A stretch of DNA of 16,702 nucleotides from Candidatus Gallibacteroides avistercoris (GCA_018714665.1 DVNA01000007.1:1-16702); one strand, 5' to 3'; counted from the stretch's first letter, positions 7,444 to 15,708 are shown. Numbers and translations: made by a program. The notes: generated by a model from the sequence alone, not told the origin.

Positions 7444-9141
7444 ATGATTGAAAAAGTAGAATTTCATCCAAAGCTGTTCAGCGCGTTAAAAAGCTACTCA
7501 AAAGAAAAGTTTTTCGCCGATCTGATGGCCGGCATCATCGTGGGCATCGTGGCCCTTCCGCTTGCCATCGCCTTCGGTATCGCATCGGGTGTAAGCCCTG
7601 AAAAAGGATTGATAACTGCCATTATCGGCGGGTTCATCGTTTCGTTCCTGGGCGGCTCGTCCGTACAGATCGGAGGTCCTACCGGCGCATTTATCGTCAT
7701 CGTATTCGGGATTATCCAGACTTTCGGTATAGAGGGGTTGGTAATCGCCACCTTCATTGCCGGGCTTATTCTGGTTCTGATGGGACTCTTCCATTTAGGA
7801 ACCGTCATCCGCTTCATCCCCTATCCCATTGTGGTAGGCTTTACCAGCGGTATTGCCCTGACCATTTTCACCACACAGATGAAAGACCTGTTCGGACTAA
7901 CCATGGAGAAAGTACCGGCCGATTTCATCTCCAAATGGATTGCCTACATCCAACACTTCGACACCATCAACCCTTGGGCCACAGCCGTAGGGGTTATCAG
8001 CATAGCACTCATCGCCATCACCCCCAAAATATCGAAACGGGTTCCCGGTTCCTTGGTAGCGATTATCGTGATGACAGTGGTGGTTTACATCCTGAAAAAT
8101 CATTTCGGCATCACCGGCATTGAGACCATCGGCGACCGTTTTGAGATAAACGCCTCCCTCCCCGATCCCGAACCGTTGAAATTCAACATCGAAACCATCA
8201 ACCTGTTGCTACCGTCAGCTTTTACCATCGCCATATTGGGAGCCATCGAATCGCTGCTCTCGGCCACCGTAGCAGACGGGGTCATCGGCGAACGGCACAA
8301 CTCCAACACCGAGCTGATGGCACAAGGGGCAGCCAACATCATCGTACCGCTCTTCGGAGGGATTCCCGTAACGGGAGCCATCGCCCGCACCATGACCAAT
8401 ATAAACAACGGCGGACGTACCCCCATTGCCGGCATCATCCATGCCGTAGTGTTACTACTGATTCTGTTATTCTTAGGCCCACTGACCAAGCACATCCCCA
8501 TGGCCTGCCTGGCCGGCGTGCTGGTGGTAGTCTCCTACAACATGAGCGAATGGCGAACCTTCCGATCGTTGTTGAAAAACCCCAAATCGGACGTAACCGT
8601 ACTACTCATCACCCTCTTCCTGACGGTCATCTTCAACCTGACCATCGCCATCGAAATCGGGTTACTGCTGGCCATCCTGCTGTTCCTGCACCGTGTCATG
8701 GAAACAACCAACATCTCGGTACTGCGTAACGAACTCGATCTGGACAAAGGCAACGACCAAAAGACAACCAACGAAAAACTGAACATTGCCCCCGGGGTAG
8801 AGGTTTACGAAATAGACGGCCCGTTCTTCTTTGGCATCGCCAACAAATTCGACGAACAGATGAGAAACATCGGCGACAGGCCCTTGATCCGTATCATCCG
8901 GATGCGGAAAGTTCCCTTTATCGACTCTACCGGGCTGCATAACTTCGAGATATTTTTCCGTTCTTCCCAACAAGAGGGAATACATATCATCCTCTCAGGG
9001 GTGATCCCCTCGGTACGAGCCACGCTCCACAAGGCCGGACTCGACAAATACATCGGCGAAGAGAATATTTTCGACCACATCAACGGAGCCGTTGCCAAAG
9101 CCAATGAGCTGGCCCCCAAATTACAATCCCGCCGAAAATAA
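7444..9141 (+). CDS. SulP/SLC26 family anion transporter with STAS domain
   Basis: This 565-residue inner-membrane transporter of the SulP (SLC26) family carries sulfate, bicarbonate or dicarboxylates depending on the member. The membrane domain (about residues 20-420) has the family features AFGIASGVSPEKGL (43-56), IGGPTGAF (76-83) and ESLLSATVADG (269-279). The cytoplasmic STAS domain at about 450-555 contains FIDSTGLHNF (492-501), with the Asp-Ser-Thr found at the usual phosphorylatable site of STAS domains. Length is normal for the family. It is monocistronic, with its own promoter and a terminator just after the stop. The ESLLSA.VADG segment resembles bicarbonate and dicarboxylate carriers such as BicA and DauA as I recall them. 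No sulfate-assimilation or carbonic anhydrase gene lies next to it, so substrate remains open. Confidence 0.92.
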   Translation: MIEKVEFHPKLFSALKSYSKEKFFADLMAGIIVGIVALPLAIAFGIASGVSPEKGLITAIIGGFIVSFLGGSSVQIGGPTGAFIVIVFGIIQTFGIEGLVIATFIAGLILVLMGLFHLGTVIRFIPYPIVVGFTSGIALTIFTTQMKDLFGLTMEKVPADFISKWIAYIQHFDTINPWATAVGVISIALIAITPKISKRVPGSLVAIIVMTVVVYILKNHFGITGIETIGDRFEINASLPDPEPLKFNIETINLLLPSAFTIAILGAIESLLSATVADGVIGERHNSNTELMAQGAANIIVPLFGGIPVTGAIARTMTNINNGGRTPIAGIIHAVVLLLILLFLGPLTKHIPMACLAGVLVVVSYNMSEWRTFRSLLKNPKSDVTVLLITLFLTVIFNLTIAIEIGLLLAILLFLHRVMETTNISVLRNELDLDKGNDQKTTNEKLNIAPGVEVYEIDGPFFFGIANKFDEQMRNIGDRPLIRIIRMRKVPFIDSTGLHNFEIFFRSSQQEGIHIILSGVIPSVRATLHKAGLDKYIGEENIFDHINGAVAKANELAPKLQSRRK

Positions 9142-9173
9142 CCATCCGGATTCACATAAAGCAATTTAACAGA

Positions 9174-9215
9174 AAATCCCCGGTCTTTCTCATAAGATAG
9201 CCGGGGATTTCTTTT
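9174..9215 (+). terminator. Intrinsic terminator of the SulP gene
   Basis: AAATCCCCGG (9174-9183) pairs perfectly with 9201-9210 across a 17-nt loop that can form a short inner stem. A T-rich tract to 9215 follows. It lies 32 nt after the SulP stop. Confidence 0.85.
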
Positions 9216-9269
9216 ATCCGCAAGACAGAAAAGAGAAGCAGAAGTTCCGCTTATCTCGCAAAAAATTCG

Positions 9270-9277
9270 TTTCTTTG
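9270..9277 (+). promoter_or_regulatory. Weak candidate -7 element of RNase R gene
   Basis: TTTCTTTG has one mismatch to TAnnTTTG and no TTTG upstream at the expected spacing. If real, transcription would start near 9284, which excludes the in-frame TTG at 9275 and supports the ATG at 9308. Confidence 0.3.
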
Positions 9278-9307
9278 TATAACCAAGCAAATAGAAACAA
9301 CCCTGAT

Positions 9308-11530
9308 ATGTCCCGAAACAAAGAAAGCAAAAGCCGCCTGAAAAAGGAGGAAATCATCGCCCGAACAATTGATCTGTTCAATGCAGAACCCACCAAAGTA
9401 TTCAACTACAAGCAGGTATCGACCGCTATCCACGCCGTAAACACGACACAAAAACAGATGGTCGTCGATACGCTGGAAGATCTCCTCTCAGACGACTTCC
9501 TGGTATTGGTATCCCCCGGGCTCTACAAACTCAACAACCGGAGCATCAACATGGAGGGCATCTTTGAACGAAGAAGTAACGGAAAAAACCGAGTTCTTAC
9601 CGAAGAGGGCTATCCCATCTTCATAGCCGAACGTAACAGCCTGCGGGCCATGAATGGCGACAAAGTACGCATCCAACTCTATGCCAAACGGAAAAACCGC
9701 CAACCCGAAGGCGAGGTAATCGAGATACTTGAAAAAGCCCCGCAAGTCTATGTAGGCACCCTCGACGTACAACCCAAATTTGCCTTCCTGGTAACCGACA
9801 ACAAGATATTGGCCAACGACATCTTCATCCCCAAAGAGAAGCTCAAAGGGGGCAAAGACGGGCAAAAAGCGGTAGTCCGCATCACCGGATGGCCCGAACG
9901 GGCCAAAAACCCACACGGCGAGGTAATCGACGTCTTAGGGACAGCAGGCGAAAACAATACTGAAATACACGCCATCCTGGCCGAATTCGGACTGCCGTAC
10001 AACTATCCCGAAAACGTGATAAAAGCCGCCGAACGTATCCCCGAAACCATCCCGGAGGAGGAGATCAAAAAACGCGAAGATTTCCGCGCAGTCACCACCT
10101 TCACCATCGACCCCAAAGACGCCAAGGATTTCGACGATGCCCTCTCCATCCGCCCCGTGAAAAACGGCCGGTGGGAAGTAGGGGTACACATTGCCGACGT
10201 AACTTACTATGTTACCCCCGACTCGCTCATCGACCGCGAAGCCGAGCACCGGGCTACCTCCGTCTATCTGGTGGACCGGGTGGTCCCCATGTTACCCGAA
10301 CGGCTGTGCAACCAAATCTGCTCGCTCCGCCCCGACGAAGAGAAACTCTGTTTCTCGGTTATCTTCGAATTGGACGAAAAGGCAGAGATTAAGAAATCGC
10401 ACATCGCCCGTACCATCATCCGCTCCAATCGCCGGTTCACCTACGAAGAGGCCCAAGAGCGCATCGAAACCCAGCAAGGAGATTACAAGGATGAAATCCT
10501 GAAACTGAACGAGCTGGCCCAACTTCTGCGAAAAAAACGCTTTGCCAGCGGAGCCATCAATTTCGACCGGCACGAAGTAAAATTCAACATCGACGAAACG
10601 GGAAAACCCTTGGGAGTATATTTCAAGATAGCCAAAGAGGCCAACAAACTAGTAGAAGAGTTCATGTTGCTGGCAAACCGTACCGTAGCCGAATTTGTCG
10701 GCAAAACGCCACACAACAAATCGGCCAAGACGTTTGTTTACCGCATCCACGACCTGCCCGACCCTGACAAAATGAATACCTTCTCCACCTTTATCAGCCG
10801 ATTCGGCTACAAGCTGAAAATCGGAGGATCGAAAACCGACCTCTCCAAATCCATCAACAGCCTGCTCAACACCGTACAGGGGAAACGGGAGGAGAACCTG
10901 ATCGAAACGGTAGCCATCCGTGCCATGGCCAAAGCGGCATACAGCACCGACAACATCGGACACTACGGCCTGGCATTCGACTACTACACCCATTTCACCT
11001 CGCCCATACGCCGCTATCCCGACATGATGGTACATCGGTTACTGTACCGTTATATGCAAGGCGGACGCAGTGCCAACAAAAAGAAATACGAAGAATTGTG
11101 CAAACACTCCTCCGAAATGGAACAGTTGGCCGCCAATGCCGAACGGGCCTCCATCAAATACAAACAGGCTGAATACCTGAGCGAGCGGTTGGGGCAGGTA
11201 TATGACGGCGTTATATCGGGCGTTACCGAATGGGGTATCTATGTCGAGATAAACGAAAACAAATGCGAGGGGATGGTCCCCATACGAGACTTTGAGGATG
11301 ACTACTACGAATTTGATGAAAAAAATTATTGCCTGATCGGCCGCCGCAAAAGACGCGTCTATACCTTGGGAGACCCTATCAAAATCCAGGTAGCCCGGGT
11401 AAATATGGAGAAAAAACTGATAGACTTTGCCTTGGCCGAGGAAAATACTCCCTCAGAAGAGACCGACACCCTCCAAACACCCAAAGACAACCGACAAATA
11501 GGAAAAGAGAAAAGAAGAAAGAAAAAATAA
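9308..11530 (+). CDS. rnr: Ribonuclease R
   Basis: RNase R (740 residues) is a 3'-5' exoribonuclease that degrades structured RNA, including damaged rRNA and mRNA. The order is an N-terminal winged-helix region (about 10-80), cold-shock domains (about 83-215), the RNB catalytic domain, a C-terminal S1 domain (LGQVYDGVISGVTEWGIYVEI) and a lysine/arginine-rich tail. RNB motif DPKDAKDFDDALS supplies the metal-binding aspartates at 268, 274, 276 and 277, matching Asp272, 278, 280 and 281 of the E. coli enzyme. Further motifs are HIADVTYYV and HFTSPIRRYPDMMVHRLL. The N-terminal helix-turn-helix and the basic tail fit RNase R rather than RNase II. I use ATG 9308 (MSRNKESKSR); the alternative start 33 nt upstream is a TTG overlapping a possible promoter. 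It converges on nagB across a shared terminator. Confidence 0.95.
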   Translation: MSRNKESKSRLKKEEIIARTIDLFNAEPTKVFNYKQVSTAIHAVNTTQKQMVVDTLEDLLSDDFLVLVSPGLYKLNNRSINMEGIFERRSNGKNRVLTEEGYPIFIAERNSLRAMNGDKVRIQLYAKRKNRQPEGEVIEILEKAPQVYVGTLDVQPKFAFLVTDNKILANDIFIPKEKLKGGKDGQKAVVRITGWPERAKNPHGEVIDVLGTAGENNTEIHAILAEFGLPYNYPENVIKAAERIPETIPEEEIKKREDFRAVTTFTIDPKDAKDFDDALSIRPVKNGRWEVGVHIADVTYYVTPDSLIDREAEHRATSVYLVDRVVPMLPERLCNQICSLRPDEEKLCFSVIFELDEKAEIKKSHIARTIIRSNRRFTYEEAQERIETQQGDYKDEILKLNELAQLLRKKRFASGAINFDRHEVKFNIDETGKPLGVYFKIAKEANKLVEEFMLLANRTVAEFVGKTPHNKSAKTFVYRIHDLPDPDKMNTFSTFISRFGYKLKIGGSKTDLSKSINSLLNTVQGKREENLIETVAIRAMAKAAYSTDNIGHYGLAFDYYTHFTSPIRRYPDMMVHRLLYRYMQGGRSANKKKYEELCKHSSEMEQLAANAERASIKYKQAEYLSERLGQVYDGVISGVTEWGIYVEINENKCEGMVPIRDFEDDYYEFDEKNYCLIGRRKRRVYTLGDPIKIQVARVNMEKKLIDFALAEENTPSEETDTLQTPKDNRQIGKEKRRKKK

Positions 11531-11551
11531 CTCCTCGTCGATATTCGAAAC

Positions 11552-11582
11552 AAAAAGGGCTGCATTAATTGCAGTCCTTTTT
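11552..11582. terminator. Shared terminator between rnr and nagB
   Basis: Arms 11552-11564 and 11570-11582 pair over 13 bp with one G-U, around a 5-nt loop. A5 and T5 at the outer ends make it usable on both strands. It is 21 nt past the rnr stop and 26 nt past the nagB stop. Confidence 0.87.
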
Positions 11583-11608
11583 GTTATCTATATTACCGGC
11601 ACACACGG

Positions 11609-12418
11609 TTACAGCAAAGTATCGGCACACAAGTTTTTCTGCTCAATATCCAGGAAATATTTGTACGTTCCCACTTTCAGTTCAACCGTTGCCGCCTCGT
11701 CACAAACAATGATTCCCTTGGGATGCAGCTGCAAGGCCGAGATCGTCCACATCTGGCTCACAGCCCCCTCAACACCCTGTTGCAAGGCCTTGGCCTTGTT
11801 GTGTCCGTTTACGATAATCAACACGCTCTTGGCATCCATAATCGTTCCTACACCAACCGTCAAGGCAGTCTTGGGAACCAAATTGACATCGTTATTGAAA
11901 AAACGCGAGTTGGCAATAATCGTATCCTGCGTAAGCGTCTTCACCCGGGTACGCGAAACCAGCGACGAGCCCGGTTCATTAAATGCAATATGGCCGTCGG
12001 CACCTACACCTCCCAGAAAAAGGTCGATACCTCCCATTGCTTTTATCTTTGCTTCGTAGCGGGCACACTCTGCCTCTACATCCGGCGCATTGCCATTGAG
12101 GATATTCACATTCTCAGCCGGGATATCTATATGGGAAAAGAAATTATTCCACATAAATGAATGGTAGCTTTCAGGATGATCCTCGGGTAAACCGATATAT
12201 TCATCCATATTGAACGTTACCACATTCTTGAATGAAACAACCCCCTCTTTGTTCAACCTAATCAGATTCTTGTACATTCCCAACGGCGACGATCCCGTAG
12301 GCAATCCCAAAACAAACGGTTTATTTGGCGAAGGATTGGCTTTGTTTATCTGTGCAGCCACATAATTGGCCACCCACTTCGATACATTTTCATAATCGGG
12401 CTCAATAATCAGTCTCAT
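11609..12418 (-). CDS. nagB: Glucosamine-6-phosphate deaminase
   Basis: NagB (269 residues) converts glucosamine 6-phosphate to fructose 6-phosphate and ammonia, feeding amino sugars into glycolysis. The residue numbering runs in step with E. coli NagB. The catalytic residues Asp72 (in FNMDEYIGL), Asp141, His143 and Glu148 (in GVGADGHIAFNEPGSS) are all present. So are the phosphate and substrate residues Arg172 and Lys208. The allosteric-site residues Arg158, Lys160 (SRTRVKTL) and Tyr254 are also kept, so activation by N-acetylglucosamine 6-phosphate is plausible. The phosphate loop is LPTGSSPLG. The gene is divergent from the deaminase-like/PIG-L fusion across 199 nt and converges on rnr. 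A putative promoter lies at 12477-12484. Confidence 0.96.
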   Translation of the reverse strand: MRLIIEPDYENVSKWVANYVAAQINKANPSPNKPFVLGLPTGSSPLGMYKNLIRLNKEGVVSFKNVVTFNMDEYIGLPEDHPESYHSFMWNNFFSHIDIPAENVNILNGNAPDVEAECARYEAKIKAMGGIDLFLGGVGADGHIAFNEPGSSLVSRTRVKTLTQDTIIANSRFFNNDVNLVPKTALTVGVGTIMDAKSVLIIVNGHNKAKALQQGVEGAVSQMWTISALQLHPKGIIVCDEAATVELKVGTYKYFLDIEQKNLCADTLL

Positions 12419-12446
12419 ATCGTTACAGTTTTTGAAATATTCATTC

Positions 12447-12464
12447 CGGCCAATCAGAGGGCCG
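12447..12464 (-). promoter_or_regulatory. Short GC-rich inverted repeat in nagB leader
   Basis: CGGCC (12447-12451) and GGCCG (12460-12464) face each other across 8 nt in an otherwise AT-rich gap. If the nagB transcript starts near 12470, this falls at its 5' end and could be a stabilising hairpin or an operator. The arms are only 5 bp, so chance is possible. Confidence 0.25.
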
Positions 12465-12476
12465 CTATCTGGTTGT

Positions 12477-12484
12477 CAAAAATA
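12477..12484 (-). promoter_or_regulatory. Candidate -7 element of nagB
   Basis: The minus strand reads TATTTTTG, an exact TAnnTTTG, placing a start near 12470 and a leader of about 50 nt. No TTTG is found at the usual upstream spacing, which could mean activator dependence or simply a false match. Confidence 0.4.
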
Positions 12485-12585
12485 GGCAATAAAATCCATT
12501 TAAACGAAAAAATATCCAAAAGAAAAAGAAAAGATTTTTTTTGTTAAACTTCAATTTTCAGTATGGATTTTTTTAAGAAAAGTCC

Positions 12586-12593
12586 TACCTTCG
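12586..12593 (+). promoter_or_regulatory. Weak candidate -7 element of the deaminase-like/PIG-L fusion
   Basis: TACCTTCG differs from TAnnTTTG at one base and sits 24 nt before the ATG at 12618. No clear TTTG lies upstream. It is offered because nothing better is visible in the divergent gap. Confidence 0.3.
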
Positions 12594-12617
12594 CTCTCTA
12601 ACTCTTATCAAAATATT

Positions 12618-14597
12618 ATGAAGGCAAATTTAAGTTCACAAATCAAACTGGACAGAACGCCGAAGCAATATTACAGGCCGACAAATGCCTATGAATACAC
12701 GTTGCTTACCCGTTTTGAGAAAGTGTTTACTGAAATTTTTGAGAGTTCAGAAATCGCCTCTGTTGAAGTAGGCAAAGAAATTGCAAAACTCATCCGCAGC
12801 GCCAACCAGAAAGGGCTTTCTTTTGTAATGGCCTTAGGTTCGGGGACGGGCACTACCGGCGTTTATGCCGAACTGATCCGCCAATACCGCGAAGAGGGAT
12901 TGAGCTTCCAGAACGTCATCGTTTTCAACCTGAGCGAGTTTTACCCGTTAGAGGCCAACTCGCCCAGCACCACCAACCTTTTATACGAATACCTGCTCAA
13001 CCACGTCGATATCAAACCCGAAAACATCCATACACTGGACGGAACCATCGACAAAGAGCACATCTTCGACTACTGCAAGAACTACGAACAAGATATTGCC
13101 AAATGCGGAGGGTTAGACCTGGCGTTTCTTGAATTCGGCTTTGCCGGGAACGTCGGCGGGAACGAACCGGGTTCGCAAATAAGCTCCTCTACACGTCTTA
13201 CCCTGTTGGGGAACGAAGCCCGCAAAAGCGCAGCCCGTCTCTACAATTCAAACGAAAACACCCCCCACAGCACCATTACCATGGGGATTTCAACCATCAT
13301 GAATGCCCGCAAGGTAATCATGGTATCGTGGGGTGAAGATAAAGCAGCCATTGCCAAAGCCATCATCGAGGGCTCCTGTACGGACACCCTGCCCGGATCG
13401 CTGTTCCAGCAACACAAGGATACCAAAATCGTACTGGACCTCTCCGCCGCAGAAGAGCTTACCCGCATCAGTACCCCTTGGCTGGTAACCTCCTGCGAAT
13501 GGAACGACAAACTGATACGCCGTGCTATCGTCTGGTTGTGCCAGATTACCGACAAACCCATTTTAAAACTCACTAACAAAGATTACAACGACAACGGGCT
13601 GGGAGAACTTCTCCCATTGTTCGGGTCTGCCTACAACGTTAATATCAAAATATTCAACGACCTGCAACACACCATCTCGGGATGGCCCGGTGGTAAGCCC
13701 AATGCCGATGACTCTTTCCGTCCGGAGCGTTCTACGCCCTATCCCAAGCGAATCATCGTATTCAGCCCGCACCCCGACGACGACGTCATCTCCATGGGCG
13801 GTACCCTGAAACGGTTGGTAGATCAGCATCACGATGTACACGTAGCATACGAAACCTCCGGAAACATCGCCGTGGGAGACGAAGACATGATGCGTTATGT
13901 CATGCTGATGGAGAGCATCTCCCAACGGTTTAAATTCGATTCCCCTCAAACACAAGAGATATTCGACGAAATCACCCAATCCATCGCAAACAAGAAAGAC
14001 GGCGACATAGATATCCCCGATGCCCGTTACCTGAAAGGAATGATCCGTCAGGGAGAAGCCCGCACGGCCTGCAACTACATCGGCGTAAAACCCGAGAATG
14101 TACATTTCCTGGCTCTCCCGTTCTACGAAACAGGAGCCATAAAGAAAGGCGACCTGACGCAAACGGATATCGACATCGTCAAGAAACTGATTCTCGACAT
14201 CAAACCCCACCAGATTTTCGTTGCAGGAGACCTGGCCGACCCCCACGGTACGCACCGGGTTTGCCTGGATGCCGTATTGGCCGCCATTGACGAGGTAAAA
14301 GAGGACGAGTGGATGAAAGATTGCCGGATCTGGATGTACCGCGGAGCATGGGCCGAATGGGAAATCGACCACATCGAGATGGCAGTCCCCATCAGTCCCG
14401 AAGAGCTGCGCCACAAACGCAACTCTATCCTCAAACACGTATCGCAGGCTGAAAGCGCCCCATTTTTGGGAGACGACGAACGGATGTTCTGGCAACGGGC
14501 CGAAGACCGAAACCGGGCTACGGCCGAACTATACCGGAAATTAGGGTTGGCCTCTTACGAAGCCATCGAAGCCTTCGTTAAATATATTCCATTGTAA
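12618..14597 (+). CDS. NagB-like pseudo-deaminase fused to PIG-L family deacetylase
   Basis: This 659-residue cytoplasmic protein has two parts. Residues about 35-290 align with the neighbouring NagB, but the catalytic positions have changed: Asp72 is Ser106 (FNLSEFYPL), Asp141 is Ala176 and His143 is Asn178 (FGFAGNVGGNEPGS). Glu148 (Glu183), Arg158 (Arg193), Arg172 (Arg207) and Lys208 (Lys242) are kept, and Lys160 is Thr195. The loop GSGTGTTG (74-81) replaces NagB's PTGSSPLG. A linker (about 290-375) contains LQHTISGWPGGKPNADDSFRPE. From about 378 a PIG-L (LmbE-like) domain begins, with the metal motif SPHPDDDV (His385, Asp387, Asp388) and PHGTH (His543, His546). PIG-L enzymes remove acetyl groups from N-acetylglucosamine compounds. 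Similar fusions are often annotated simply as glucosamine-6-phosphate deaminase in Bacteroidetes. I infer a deacetylase carrying a sugar-phosphate-binding, non-catalytic domain; the substrate is unknown. Confidence 0.88.
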   Translation: MKANLSSQIKLDRTPKQYYRPTNAYEYTLLTRFEKVFTEIFESSEIASVEVGKEIAKLIRSANQKGLSFVMALGSGTGTTGVYAELIRQYREEGLSFQNVIVFNLSEFYPLEANSPSTTNLLYEYLLNHVDIKPENIHTLDGTIDKEHIFDYCKNYEQDIAKCGGLDLAFLEFGFAGNVGGNEPGSQISSSTRLTLLGNEARKSAARLYNSNENTPHSTITMGISTIMNARKVIMVSWGEDKAAIAKAIIEGSCTDTLPGSLFQQHKDTKIVLDLSAAEELTRISTPWLVTSCEWNDKLIRRAIVWLCQITDKPILKLTNKDYNDNGLGELLPLFGSAYNVNIKIFNDLQHTISGWPGGKPNADDSFRPERSTPYPKRIIVFSPHPDDDVISMGGTLKRLVDQHHDVHVAYETSGNIAVGDEDMMRYVMLMESISQRFKFDSPQTQEIFDEITQSIANKKDGDIDIPDARYLKGMIRQGEARTACNYIGVKPENVHFLALPFYETGAIKKGDLTQTDIDIVKKLILDIKPHQIFVAGDLADPHGTHRVCLDAVLAAIDEVKEDEWMKDCRIWMYRGAWAEWEIDHIEMAVPISPEELRHKRNSILKHVSQAESAPFLGDDERMFWQRAEDRNRATAELYRKLGLASYEAIEAFVKYIPL

Positions 14598-14617
14598 AGC
14601 AAGCTTGTACCCTTTAT

Positions 14618-14658
14618 AAAAAAGGAGAAATATCGACAACGACATTTCTCTTTTTTTT
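14618..14658. terminator. Shared terminator between the fusion gene and the TIM-barrel gene
   Basis: GAGAAAT (14625-14631) pairs with 14644-14650, with an inner TCG/CGA stem (14633-14635 and 14640-14642) closing an ACAA loop past one mismatch. An A-run (14618-14623) and a T-run (14651-14658) flank the hairpin, so it can serve both convergent genes. Confidence 0.82.
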
Positions 14659-14675
14659 ATCTGTGCATCAAACTG

Positions 14676-15584
14676 TTACTTGCCATAACTTTTCTTGACA
14701 AATTTGGCTTTACGCAAAAACGAAAGACTCTGCGCTATGCTGGAAAAATGAGTCATTCCTTCGCTGAAAGCCTCTTGTTCCACAATTACGTATTGCAATC
14801 CGGCCGTCTTGGCTTTCTGAAAGATCGGCTTGAAATCAATCTCGCCACTGGCCCCGACCTCCTCTACATCCTTCACGTGCCACAACAGGAAACGTCCCGG
14901 ATACTTCTCCATATACTCCACCGGATCTGCTCCGGCAGCCAATGCCCAATAGAGGTCTATTTGGAAAAAGACCTTATCGGCATCCGTATGGGCAAGCATA
15001 TAGTCAAAAATCACATTCCCGTCTATCGTCCGGAATTCCCCATTATGGTTGTGGTATCCGAATTTGATTCCGGCAGCCCGACACTTCTCTCCTACGGCAT
15101 TGAAATAATCGCAGAAACGCTTCAATCCGTCCAGACTTTCGTAACCTACCATACTCATCCAGGGTTGAACGATATAGTCTATTCCGGCTGCCTTGTGAGC
15201 TGTTATGGCCTTATCCCACCACTGCATACATTCGTCCCACGTCTCTTCGGTAGGGAGATCCTGTCCCGTATGGGAGGAGAGCAACCTCATCCCGGTCGCC
15301 TCCACCATATTCTTGAACACCACCGGGTCTATGCCATAAAATTTACCATCGGAATATCCGGCAATTTCCACAAAAGTATAGCCTACGGCCGCCACCGAGT
15401 CTAACGTAGCCTTCACGTTCTTACTCATATCCTGGCGAACAGAATACAATTGCAGGCCTATCTCTTTTCGAGGTCCCTCCGCTTCTAAACCGTCCCGATT
15501 CCCGGCAAAAAGATCAGGCAGAACCAAGCCCAGAGACAGACAGACAACCATTATACGCAATAGCTTATATATCTTCATACACAT
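14676..15584 (-). CDS. Exported sugar phosphate isomerase/epimerase-like TIM-barrel protein
   Basis: This 302-residue protein has a signal peptide followed by a xylose-isomerase-like (AP endonuclease family 2) TIM barrel. A short basic start, a hydrophobic stretch (about 8-22) and a likely cut after LFA (residue 27) suggest secretion to the periplasm. Family motifs are IGLQLYSVR (42-50), FVEIAGY (71-77), YHNHNGEF (177-184), QIDLYWALAAG (208-218), LWHVKD (234-239) and IVEQE (267-271). The Glu, Asp and His in these are candidate metal ligands. Relatives in Bacteroidetes often sit beside DUF1080 proteins and Gfo/Idh/MocA dehydrogenases in keto-sugar pathways, and a DUF1080 gene lies just upstream here. 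The reaction cannot be assigned from sequence. A second ATG at 15578 (MKIYKLLR) is an equally good start. A terminator after the DUF1080 gene suggests this gene has its own promoter, which I did not find. Confidence 0.85.
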   Translation of the reverse strand: MCMKIYKLLRIMVVCLSLGLVLPDLFAGNRDGLEAEGPRKEIGLQLYSVRQDMSKNVKATLDSVAAVGYTFVEIAGYSDGKFYGIDPVVFKNMVEATGMRLLSSHTGQDLPTEETWDECMQWWDKAITAHKAAGIDYIVQPWMSMVGYESLDGLKRFCDYFNAVGEKCRAAGIKFGYHNHNGEFRTIDGNVIFDYMLAHTDADKVFFQIDLYWALAAGADPVEYMEKYPGRFLLWHVKDVEEVGASGEIDFKPIFQKAKTAGLQYVIVEQEAFSEGMTHFSSIAQSLSFLRKAKFVKKSYGK

Positions 15585-15708
15585 AATAAATTAAACAGCG
15601 TTTTTCTTTACCGACGGAGCGAAACACTTTTGGGGTTTGGCTATATCTTCTTCCCTTTAAACGCCCCTTATTATAACACTCCAAAAGAGAACGACCCTCT
15701 TGCTTCAA

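Noticed and set aside
13563..14495. Long open frame (310 codons) antisense to the deaminase-like/PIG-L fusion
   Set aside because: The plus strand carries the linker and PIG-L motifs over the same bases. The antisense translation looks like a codon-bias shadow.
14748..15404. Plus-strand open frame of 218 codons inside the TIM-barrel gene
   Set aside because: The minus strand encodes a signal peptide and clear isomerase-like motifs over this stretch; the plus frame has no recognisable domain.
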